Positions 1 to 5,136 of a stretch of DNA of 6,692 nt are shown here, piece after piece. The stretch covers positions 1 through 6,692 of the forward strand of contig JAHENO010000294.1 of assembly GCA_018609945.1 (NCBI GenBank), written 5' to 3'. The translations under genes and the position numbers were made by a program. How positions within the stretch are numbered: position 1 is the stretch's first letter; each line of letters opens with the position of its first letter. The notes beneath the pieces are model-generated. The model made no database searches and had not been told where the DNA came from. It worked only from the letters and a program-made list of their open reading frames with translations. This DNA is from Haloarculaceae archaeon (lineage in GTDB: Archaea > Halobacteriota > Halobacteria > Halobacteriales > Haloarculaceae).

Positions 1-165
1 GGCGACGCCGTAGGTCCCACACCAGACCACCTGGACCCCGATGACGACGAGGAACCACCACCCGCCGGGCTCGTCGCGCCACGGCCAGATGTACGCGAGG
101 AGGGCGAGGTTGGCGACGCCGACCGCGAGCGTCGCGACGGCAGGCCACGGAGGGAGGGAGACCAC
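1..165 (-). CDS. N-terminal fragment of a membrane protein, probably a histidine kinase 7TM-type sensor region
   Basis: The gene runs off the left edge, and only its first 55 codons are present. They encode two hydrophobic helices, at about residues 8-26 and 36-54, separated by a short charged turn (WRDEPGG). A helix, then a W-R-x-x-x-PG turn, then a helix ending in W-x-x-x-Y matches my recollection of the N-terminal 7TM region of haloarchaeal sensor histidine kinases, but no kinase part is visible, so any multi-helix membrane protein remains possible. I chose the GTG at 165-163: no in-frame ATG lies just upstream, and a TTAA-containing box at 191-194 sits about 27 nt before it, the spacing of a leaderless archaeal promoter. 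It lies 96 bp downstream of the dehydrogenase gene on the same strand, with its own promoter. Function is inferred by resemblance only. Confidence 0.55.
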   Translation of the reverse strand, partial: MVSLPPWPAVATLAVGVANLALLAYIWPWRDEPGGWWFLVVIGVQVVWCGTYGVA

Positions 166-188
166 GTCTGTTCGAGGGGCGCATCGCC

Positions 189-195
189 ACTTAAC
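189..195 (-). promoter_or_regulatory. TATA-like box for the membrane protein gene
   Basis: On the minus strand this reads GTTAAGT. Its centre is about 27 nt upstream of the GTG at 165, which fits an archaeal TATA box with transcription starting at or next to the start codon. It is the only AT-rich run in this short intergenic gap. Confidence 0.4.
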
Positions 196-261
196 AGTTC
201 GTCGGACAGTGCCACGGTGGCGGACGAGTCCGCGCCTCGTCCACGCACGCCGCGGATCGCC

Positions 262-1158
262 TCACTCCCCGTCGATACGTGCTTCGGTGCCGGCGAGCAT
301 CTCGATGACCTGCATCACGCCGGAGTTGTCGTCCCGTTCCATCCCGTTCTGCTCCATCGACTTGTACAGTTCGTGGGCGAGTTCGGTCTGTGGCATCGGC
401 GCGCCGTAGGCCTCGCCGGCGTCGGTGGCGATGCGCAGGTCCTTGTACTGGTAGCCCGCGAAGAAGCCGGGCTCGAAGTTCCCCCGGATCATCCGCGGGG
501 CGCGATTATCGAGGGTCCAGCAGCCCGCCGCGCCGCCGCTGATGGCCTCGACGACTGCCTCGAGGTCCGCTCCCGCTTTCTCGGCGAAGACCAGCGCCTC
601 GCTGACGCCGACCATCTGTGCCGCGACGACGATCTGGTTGCAGGCCTTCGTGGTCTGGCCGGCGCCGTTCGGGCCGGTGTGGGTGACCGTCTCGCCCATC
701 ACCTCGAAGAGGTCGCGGTGGGCCTCCAGGACGGCCTCCTCGCCGCCGACCATGATCGACAGCGTCCCGTCGATGGCGCCCTGCTCGCCGCCGCTGATCG
801 GGGCGTCGAGCATGTCCACGCCCATCGCCGCAAGGTCCGCCGCGAGGTCCTCGGTGACCGTCGGGGAGATGGTCGACATGTCGATCAGCGTCATCCCCTC
901 GCCCAGGCCCGGCATGATCTCCTCGCGGACGACCGAATCGACGACCGCCGAGTCGGGCAGGCAGGTGATGACGACGTCGCCCCGCTCGGCGGCGTCGGTG
1001 GCGTCCGCGGCGGCGTGGCCGCCGTAGTCGGCCAGGTCCTCGACGGGTTCCTGCGAGCGGTTGTGTCCGACCACCTCGTAGCCGGCGTCGAGGAGGTTCT
1101 TGGCCATCGGCAGTCCCATGATTCCCAGTCCGACGAAGCCGATCGTGTTCTCGGCCAT
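262..1158 (-). CDS. NAD(P)-dependent beta-hydroxyacid dehydrogenase (3-hydroxyisobutyrate dehydrogenase / 2-hydroxy-3-oxopropionate reductase family)
   Basis: A cytosolic oxidoreductase of 298 aa, the usual length for this family, which interconverts small 3-hydroxyacids and their semialdehydes (such as tartronate semialdehyde/D-glycerate or 3-hydroxyisobutyrate) using NAD(P). The N-terminal Rossmann fold shows the dinucleotide motif GLGIMG at residues 10-15 and NRS at 33-35. The substrate-binding signature DAPISGG lies at 118-124, followed by GTLSIMVGG at 131-139. The catalytic lysine is K171 in GAGQTTKACNQ, with N174, and K239 is the second conserved lysine (YKDL). The C-terminal half is the all-helical domain. 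All key residues are present, so the enzyme should be active, but substrate and cofactor preference cannot be read from the sequence. The ATG at 1158 gives a start immediately before the Rossmann fold and has a well-placed TATA-like box. It lies 45 bp after the TIM-fold gene, which may act on related metabolites. Confidence 0.9.
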   Translation of the reverse strand: MAENTIGFVGLGIMGLPMAKNLLDAGYEVVGHNRSQEPVEDLADYGGHAAADATDAAERGDVVITCLPDSAVVDSVVREEIMPGLGEGMTLIDMSTISPTVTEDLAADLAAMGVDMLDAPISGGEQGAIDGTLSIMVGGEEAVLEAHRDLFEVMGETVTHTGPNGAGQTTKACNQIVVAAQMVGVSEALVFAEKAGADLEAVVEAISGGAAGCWTLDNRAPRMIRGNFEPGFFAGYQYKDLRIATDAGEAYGAPMPQTELAHELYKSMEQNGMERDDNSGVMQVIEMLAGTEARIDGE

Positions 1159-1180
1159 ACCTGCCCTTGGCGGATGGCTA

Positions 1181-1189
1181 CCAAATAGG
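1181..1189 (-). promoter_or_regulatory. TATA-like box for the beta-hydroxyacid dehydrogenase gene
   Basis: Minus-strand CCTATTTGG, centred about 27 nt upstream of the ATG at 1158. It lies in the 45-bp gap after the stop of the TIM-fold gene, which suggests that the dehydrogenase can be transcribed independently as a leaderless message. Confidence 0.5.
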
Positions 1190-1203
1190 TGGAGGGTTCC
1201 GAT

Positions 1204-1893
1204 CTACCTCTCAGCGTCGGCGACCACTCGACCGATCTCCCGGAGCAGCGACTCGCGGTCCTCCGCCAGCGAGACGGCCGAGGCGGCACCCGTGGCGTCG
1301 GCGCCCTGTTCGAACGCCAGGCGGACGTCCTCGGGCGTCGCGACCCCGCCGCCGACGGTGACTTTCGTCTCCGGACAGACCTCGTCACGCATCGCCACGA
1401 ACCGCTCGACGCGCTCGGGGTGTGTCTGGGTGATCGCCCGGTCGGTCGCGATGTCGTCGGGCTTCTCGAAGACCATCGCGTCCGGCTCGAAGACCCCGAC
1501 CGCCCGTCCCATCTCGACGCTGTCGACACAGACAATCGACTCCAGGCCGACCTCGCGACACCGGTCGATTGCGGCCTCGACGTCGGCGAGCGTGTCGCGG
1601 TTCTCCGCGTGGTTGACCACCGCCCCCGCGGCCCCGGCCGCCCGGAGCGTCTCCGGGAGGATGCGTCCCATTCCCCGTCCCGGTTCGACGGGGTCGACCG
1701 CCGGCGCGGTCACTGCCAGGTCGGTCGCCCGCGCCACGAGCCTGACGTCGGGTACCTGCGGCGTGAAGACGAAGGTTCCGCCCGTCTCCTCGCCGACGCG
1801 CTCGACCAGCTCCGCGAAGGCGCGGCCCGCCTCGCCGCCCGTGCCGGGGTACACCTTGCAGTTGACCTCGAAGTGGGGGTACGGAACAGTCAC
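1204..1893 (-). CDS. Divergent triose-phosphate isomerase-fold protein (TpiA paralogue)
   Basis: A 229-aa single-domain (beta/alpha)8 isomerase related to archaeal triose-phosphate isomerase (TIM, usually about 215-225 aa). The TIM catalytic set is visible: N11 and K13 in VNCKVYPG, H95 in VVNHAENR, and the general base E143 in MVFEKPDD. The phosphate-binding GGGVATPEDV at 181-190 and the late ADATGAASAV also align with TIM. Loop 6, normally EPPELIGTG, here reads EKPDDIATD, and the GHTSxS-type segment is GRGMGR, so the substrate may not be glyceraldehyde-3-phosphate/DHAP. Bacterial TIM homologues acting on tetrulose phosphates are a precedent, not a prediction. Longer starts at 1920 (ATG) and 2028 exist. 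I prefer the GTG at 1893 because it opens just before the first beta strand and has a TTTTAT box 28 nt upstream. The start is less certain than the gene. Confidence 0.8.
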   Translation of the reverse strand: MTVPYPHFEVNCKVYPGTGGEAGRAFAELVERVGEETGGTFVFTPQVPDVRLVARATDLAVTAPAVDPVEPGRGMGRILPETLRAAGAAGAVVNHAENRDTLADVEAAIDRCREVGLESIVCVDSVEMGRAVGVFEPDAMVFEKPDDIATDRAITQTHPERVERFVAMRDEVCPETKVTVGGGVATPEDVRLAFEQGADATGAASAVSLAEDRESLLREIGRVVADAER

Positions 1894-1918
1894 GGCGTGT
1901 GTGTCCGTCCGTGCGGGC

Positions 1919-1924
1919 ATAAAA
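1919..1924 (-). promoter_or_regulatory. TATA box for the TIM-fold gene, deciding its start
   Basis: Minus-strand TTTTAT is the only AT-rich hexamer in this GC-rich neighbourhood. It is centred about 28 nt upstream of the GTG at 1893. It overlaps the alternative ATG at 1920-1918, so a transcript driven by it would begin downstream of that ATG. This is the main argument for the shorter 229-aa protein. Confidence 0.55.
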
Positions 1925-1949
1925 CCACGTCTCCCGACGGGCGTCGCGC

Positions 1950-2228
1950 TCACGGCCGCCGGCGGACGCCGATCCGGGACCGCACGAGGCGGGCGAACAG
2001 CCACGAGACGCGCTGGAGGGGACGCCACTGCGGCCGGCGTCGCCGGAGCCCGGCGTACCCACCGGCCGCGAGGAGGGCGAGGCCGGCGGCCACGAGCAGG
2101 ACCGGAAACGTCAGGAGGACGACCAGGGCGACGGGAACCCCCGCACAGAGGGCCAGCACCGGCCAGGAAGGGGGCTCGCGCTCTCGACGGGCCGTCGGAT
2201 GTCGGGGGAGAGGGCCGTTCCGTTGCAT
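1950..2228 (-). CDS. Small two-helix membrane protein, function unknown
   Basis: A 92-aa hypothetical protein. Residues 1-22 are hydrophilic and Arg/Pro-rich. Residues 23-60 are continuously hydrophobic, with a break at F41-P42, so they probably form a helical hairpin of two membrane spans. Residues 61-92 are strongly basic (LRRRRPQWRP and a terminal RRRRP-like tail), which by the positive-inside rule places the C-terminus in the cytoplasm. I do not recognise a family. The reading frame continues upstream to a TTG near 2339, but the extra residues are low-complexity Arg/Gly/Pro and look non-coding, so I use the ATG at 2228. No convincing TATA box precedes it. It ends 56 bp before the TIM-fold GTG start on the same strand. 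It could be a spurious ORF in GC-rich DNA, although the hydrophobic block argues for a real gene. Confidence 0.5.
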   Translation of the reverse strand: MQRNGPLPRHPTARREREPPSWPVLALCAGVPVALVVLLTFPVLLVAAGLALLAAGGYAGLRRRRPQWRPLQRVSWLFARLVRSRIGVRRRP

Positions 2229-2500
2229 GGTGGGTCCCGTCCGCGGTGCCGGCGCGGAGCGCGCCCCGGCACCGTGTGGACGGTCGGTACTACGCAGGGA
2301 TCGCCCATGAACCCGGACGCACCGTTTCAGAGCCTGCAACGATTCCCGTGAGAGTCACATGCATGCGACGGTGTACCGCCCCCGACAGCGAACCCCCGTT
2401 TGGAGCGGTCATCAGCGACTCGCGGAGGGCCCACGCCTGCTCCTGTGCCTGGTCTCTCGCTAGACGACACGGTCATTCTCCCGGGCCTTCCACTGCGGCC

Positions 2501-3075
2501 ATGCGCCCTCCACTCGCCGCCCTGCTACTGGCAGCCGTGCTCGTCACGAGCGGGTGTCTCGGTGGTCCGTCCCGGCCACCCAGCGACCAGCGCGCGATGG
2601 ACGCGCTGAACCGCAGTCAGGACGCGATGGCCGAGGCCACGTCGTATCGGACGACAGTCGACGGCCGCGTCGAAGCGACCGGCAACGACGAGGAGATGAC
2701 GCTCTCCGTGACCGGGACTGTGGCAGTCAACGCAACCACCCAGCAGATGAACGCAACAGCACGTCTCCGCGGGGAACGGGATGTCGCCGGCCGCTCGGGG
2801 ACACAGCAGACCTACGTCGACGGGTACACCGCCTACGCCGAGTGTGCCCGCATCGGCTGGGAGCGCCAGAACCTCTCGGAGTCACGGCCGTGGTTCACCT
2901 ACACGCCGGTCGCCCGCTCAAGGCCCGTCGCCACATCCGCGTCTCCGGGAGTGGCACCACCGCGACGGCGACGGTGACGTTCCGGTTCACCGACTACGAC
3001 GAGCCCACGACCGTCACACCGCCCGAACTCGACGAGGAGTCGTTCTGGAGGTCCGGCTGTCCGGAGTCGGCGTGA
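2501..3075 (+). pseudogene. Broken haloarchaeal lipoprotein gene (frame change with probable internal deletion)
   Basis: The first reading frame (2501-2977, 158 codons) starts with a classic signal: M-R-P-P, a hydrophobic stretch at residues 5-16, and a lipobox TSGC with C19 as the lipidation site followed by LGG. After that comes a secreted Thr/Asn-rich domain up to YTPVAR at about 134-139. Beyond this the frame turns into Arg/Pro-rich nonsense and stops. From about 2911 the +2 frame gives RPLKARRHIRVSGSG, then VTFRFTDYDEPTTVTPPE and a terminal GCPESA with stop at 3073-3075. That is a sensible beta-rich C-terminus of the kind I recall ending haloarchaeal YTP...GCPG-type lipoproteins. The two halves would total about 190 aa, shorter than the roughly 230-280 aa I would expect. 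The intact protein would sit on the outer face of the membrane; its function is unknown. No clear promoter is seen. Confidence 0.7.
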
Positions 3076-3091
3076 GCGACCGTCCGTGCTC

Positions 3092-3171
3092 ATACTGCCG
3101 GCTATAAGCCCGTGAGAAATTTCGACCACCCGTGGGGTCGAATATCTTCACGAAGTTATAGCCGGCAGTAT
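3092..3171. repeat. 80-bp palindromic element with 16-bp perfect terminal inverted repeats
   Basis: The left arm ATACTGCCGGCTATAA (3092-3107) and the right arm TTATAGCCGGCAGTAT (3156-3171) are exact inverted copies. Inside them, in the same register with no bulge, CGTGA (3111-3115) pairs with 3148-3152 and TTCGACC (3121-3127) pairs with GGTCGAA (3136-3142), around a centre at 3131/3132. Each 16-bp arm also has its own GCCGGC palindromic core. It lies between the broken lipoprotein gene and the zinc-ribbon gene. Possible identities are a miniature inverted-repeat element, a double operator, or a structured RNA or terminator hairpin. I see no flanking target-site duplication and recognise no insertion-sequence end. 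Confidence 0.85.
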
Positions 3172-3201
3172 CAGATGGGTGAAAACGCGATTTGAGCTCG
3201 T

Positions 3202-3221
3202 GTCAGGGTTTTTCTCCTGAC
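3202..3221. promoter_or_regulatory. Short inverted repeat around a T-run, possible operator
   Basis: GTCAGG (3202-3207) and CCTGAC (3216-3221) are perfect inverted repeats flanking GTTTTTCT. The element ends 15 nt before the ATG at 3237, so it overlaps where a promoter or 5' leader for the zinc-ribbon gene would be. It may be an operator or a small hairpin; the evidence is structural only. Confidence 0.35.
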
Positions 3222-3225
3222 CCGC

Positions 3226-3230
3226 GGAGG
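3226..3230 (+). promoter_or_regulatory. Shine-Dalgarno sequence of the zinc-ribbon gene
   Basis: GGAGG ends 6 nt before the ATG at 3237, an ideal spacing for pairing to the archaeal 16S rRNA tail. It supports the ATG at 3237 over an in-frame TTG at 3192 and implies a leadered transcript, unlike the genes on the left. Confidence 0.6.
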
Positions 3231-3236
3231 GGTGGT

Positions 3237-3632
3237 ATGTCCAGCCATCTGTACGTCCTCCTGATCCTCTGGACGATGATCGCCGTGGGTGTCGGCATCC
3301 ACGCGACGAACCGGGGCCGGAACGGTTTCCTCTGGGGACTGCTCACCGTTTTCACGGGACTGATCGGTTCGGGAATCTACGCCGTCGTGCTCGCGAGTGC
3401 CGCCGACGCCGACAGCGACGAGCCCGACACTGTCCGCGTCTGTTCGAGCTGTGGGGCCAGACAGCACGGGCGGCCGGACTACTGTAGCGACTGTGGCGAA
3501 CCGCTCGGGGAAGCCGACGAGACGGTCACTGCCAGTATCATTCGAAGCGGCTCGCAGGGCTACTGGAGCAACTGCAAATCGAAGGTCGGCCTCGACGACG
3601 ACGCCTGTTCGTCCTGTGGTGCGGTCTTCTGA
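3237..3632 (+). CDS. Two-TM membrane protein with tandem cytoplasmic zinc ribbons
   Basis: A 131-aa protein. Residues 4-21 and 31-54 are hydrophobic spans joined by a short basic loop (HATNRGRNG). An acidic linker (about 55-66) leads to a first zinc ribbon with C69-x2-C72 and C83-x2-C86, and then a second ribbon near the C-terminus, C113 ... C124-x2-C127. The second ribbon should begin Cys-x2-Cys, but position 110 is Trp (YWSNCKSK), so one of its four ligands is missing. TGG is one base from TGC or TGT. The architecture of two helices plus zinc ribbons is common among uncharacterised haloarchaeal proteins; a role in membrane-associated protein or nucleic-acid contacts is only a guess. Start choice follows the GGAGG site. 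It converges on the HalOD1 gene with a 40-bp gap and lies downstream of the palindromic element. Confidence 0.8.
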   Translation: MSSHLYVLLILWTMIAVGVGIHATNRGRNGFLWGLLTVFTGLIGSGIYAVVLASAADADSDEPDTVRVCSSCGARQHGRPDYCSDCGEPLGEADETVTASIIRSGSQGYWSNCKSKVGLDDDACSSCGAVF

Positions 3633-3672
3633 CCGCGATGGCACTCACGCGCGCCTGCGAGACTCGGAGAAT

Positions 3673-3933
3673 TCAGCGCTGGCTCACTGGGTGCGGTGGC
3701 ACGCTGCTGACCATCACGTTCCCCTCACTCGTCACGGTCACGTCGTAGTCACAGTAACGAAAGGTGACGCGGCCAGCCGTCGCTGACCGGGTTGCGAAGA
3801 GTCGATCCAGTGCGTCGGTATCGATGACAGTCCCGAGTGGCGGTTCCAATTCCACGGGCTCGACGCCATCGGCGTCAGCCAGTTTTTCGATGACTACCCT
3901 GCTCGGTGCAGGCCCGTCCCCGCCGCTATTCAT
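3673..3933 (-). CDS. Stand-alone HalOD1 output-domain protein
   Basis: An 86-aa protein that matches the haloarchaeal output domain HalOD1 over nearly its whole length. After a short N-terminal tail come VVIEKLADADGVEPVEL (about 13-29), PPLGTVIDTDALDRLF (about 31-46), then GRVTFRYCDYDVTVTSEGNV (about 54-73). The motif order 'ADA-GV-P-EL-PPL-VID-DALD-LF ... V-F-Y--Y-VTV---G-V' is characteristic. The domain is found alone or attached to response-regulator receivers and is presumed to act in signal output; its molecular activity is not established. No DNA-binding motif is visible. It starts at the ATG at 3933 with an AT-rich box upstream, and it is transcribed divergently from the 2-oxoacid dehydrogenase operon across 162 bp. 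A regulatory link to that operon is suggested only by this arrangement. Confidence 0.85.
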   Translation of the reverse strand: MNSGGDGPAPSRVVIEKLADADGVEPVELEPPLGTVIDTDALDRLFATRSATAGRVTFRYCDYDVTVTSEGNVMVSSVPPHPVSQR

Positions 3934-3957
3934 GGTATATCATGGTGTTTTCTACAG

Positions 3958-3965
3958 ATACATAA
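3958..3965 (-). promoter_or_regulatory. TATA-like box for the HalOD1 gene
   Basis: Minus-strand TTATGTAT, centred about 28 nt upstream of the ATG at 3933, in an AT-richer patch of the divergent intergenic region. It is consistent with a nearly leaderless transcript. Confidence 0.45.
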
Positions 3966-4060
3966 CTCCACCTCTTGGTCGACACGAGAAAGCGCGCAAT
4001 CCGGTAGCGGCTTCCAGCAGTTACTCTGAGGCATTCTGTCACCGCAGTTCTCCCCCAGCA

Positions 4061-4067
4061 TTATATT
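4061..4067 (+). promoter_or_regulatory. TATA box of the 2-oxoacid dehydrogenase operon
   Basis: TTATATT is the strongest TATA-like sequence in the window. It is centred 32 nt before the ATG at 4096, so transcription is expected around 4089-4092 with a leader of only a few bases. No Shine-Dalgarno sequence precedes this ATG. The TTG at 4066 in the same frame lies inside the box and is therefore an unlikely start. Confidence 0.65.
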
Positions 4068-4095
4068 GGAACTCGCCGTACCCTCGGGATGTACC

Positions 4096-5136
4096 ATGGT
4101 AGCAATTAGCGAACTGCAGGAGATGTACACCGACATGGTGACGGCTCGGCACTACGAGGAGCGGTTGCAGGAGGAGTATCTGGAGGGAAAACAGCCGGCT
4201 TTCGACATCTCCGCGGGCCCGATACCCGGTGAACTCCACCTTGCTGCCGGCCAGGAAGCTGCCGCTGTCGGGGTTTGCCAGCATCTCCGGGACGACGATA
4301 CCGTGACGGCGCCACACCGACCCCACCACGTCGCGATCGCGAAAGGCGTCGACCTGAAGCGGATGACGGCGGAGATTTTCGGTCGCGAGAGTGGCCTCTG
4401 TCGCGGGAAGGGTGGCCACATGCACCTGTTCGATCCCGACGTGAACTTCGCGTGTAGCGGCATCATCGCCGAAGGCTGTCCGCCTGCCGCGGGCGCAGGG
4501 CTCGCTGCACAAAAGCGCAACAGTGACAGCGTCGCCGTCGCCTATCTCGGCGAGGGTGCCATCGATCAGGGTGGATTCTTCGAGTCGCTGAACTTCGCGG
4601 CCGTCCACGACCTGCCGGTGGTGTTTGTCATCGAAGACAACGACTGGGCAATCAGCATGCCAAAAGAGCGTGTCACAGACGTCGACGACGGCTCCCAGCG
4701 GGCAGCGGGTTTCGACATGCCCGGCGTGCGCGTCGACCACGACGACGCGGTCGCCGTCTACGAGGCCGCCGAACGCGCCGTCGGTCGTGCCCGCGACCGG
4801 AACGGACCGACACTCATGGAGATCCAGGTTCACCGACGGATGGGACACTTCATGGGCGATCCCCAGACCTACCGGCCCGAGGACGACCAGACAGCAGCGA
4901 CCGAGCGTGACTCGATCGACCGACTCGAAGCGGACCTCCGTGCCCGTGGCGTCGAGGACACGACTATCAAGAATCTCCGCGACGCGGCCGAGGACCGTGT
5001 CGAGGAGGCAATCGAGTGGGCCAAAGACCAGCCCGAACCCGATCCGGAGACGGCACACGAGGATATGTTCGCGAACCCACCGAGCGGCGTGACGGACACC
5101 GACCCGGAGTTCGATCTCATGGGGGGTGACGACTGA
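4096..5136 (+). CDS. Thiamine-diphosphate-dependent 2-oxoacid (or acetoin) dehydrogenase E1 component, alpha subunit
   Basis: A 346-aa cytosolic E1 alpha subunit of the AcoA/PdhA/BkdA family. With E1 beta it forms a heterotetramer that decarboxylates a 2-oxoacid (or cleaves acetoin) on thiamine diphosphate and hands the acyl group to a lipoyl domain. The cofactor/Mg motif runs from GEG (152-154) to N182 in IEDNDWAIS. GEG in place of GDG, followed by AIS, resembles branched-chain E1 alpha. HRPHHVAIAKG (74-84) replaces the usual HRGHGH-type segment, and GRESGLCRGKGGHMH (96-110) is the conserved core, recalling acetoin dehydrogenase. The regulatory-loop region HRRMGHFMGDPQTYR is at 246-260 with the GH histidine H251. 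The acidic C-terminal tail is typical of halophiles. I chose the ATG at 4096 from the TATA position. It overlaps E1 beta by one base. The true substrate cannot be decided from sequence. Confidence 0.9.
   Translation: MVAISELQEMYTDMVTARHYEERLQEEYLEGKQPAFDISAGPIPGELHLAAGQEAAAVGVCQHLRDDDTVTAPHRPHHVAIAKGVDLKRMTAEIFGRESGLCRGKGGHMHLFDPDVNFACSGIIAEGCPPAAGAGLAAQKRNSDSVAVAYLGEGAIDQGGFFESLNFAAVHDLPVVFVIEDNDWAISMPKERVTDVDDGSQRAAGFDMPGVRVDHDDAVAVYEAAERAVGRARDRNGPTLMEIQVHRRMGHFMGDPQTYRPEDDQTAATERDSIDRLEADLRARGVEDTTIKNLRDAAEDRVEEAIEWAKDQPEPDPETAHEDMFANPPSGVTDTDPEFDLMGGDD
5122..5129 (+). promoter_or_regulatory. Shine-Dalgarno sequence for E1 beta, inside the end of E1 alpha
   Basis: GGGGGTGA closely matches the archaeal consensus GGAGGTGA and ends 6 nt before the ATG at 5136. 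Together with the TGATG stop/start overlap it supports coupled translation of E1 alpha and E1 beta in equal amounts. Confidence 0.65.

Noticed and set aside
217..1188. A 323-codon plus-strand frame antisense to the beta-hydroxyacid dehydrogenase
   Set aside because: The minus-strand gene has complete catalytic motifs; the antisense product is an Arg/Asp/Gly-rich shadow.
2229..2500. Gene-free gap of 272 bp, including a 34-codon frame starting at 2359
   Set aside because: Short frames on both strands have no ribosome site, hydrophobic pattern or recognisable motif. I see no tRNA, repeat or clear promoter, only an ATGCAT/GCATGC palindromic spot near 2359-2366 of no evident meaning.
1100..2977. 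A very long plus-strand open frame antisense to the dehydrogenase, TIM-fold and membrane-protein genes
   Set aside because: Its translation before 2501 is Ser/Arg/Thr-rich low-complexity sequence with no family features, as expected opposite GC-rich genes. Only the last part, from 2501, is real coding sequence (the lipoprotein).
3525..3541. CACTGCCAGTATCATTC resembles the palindrome core
   Set aside because: It lies inside a well-supported coding frame, and only about 10 bases match.
3931..3945. CATGG-TATAT-CATGG repeat at the HalOD1 start
   Set aside because: It is a short, low-information repeat created by the start codon context, with no second copy upstream of the operon.
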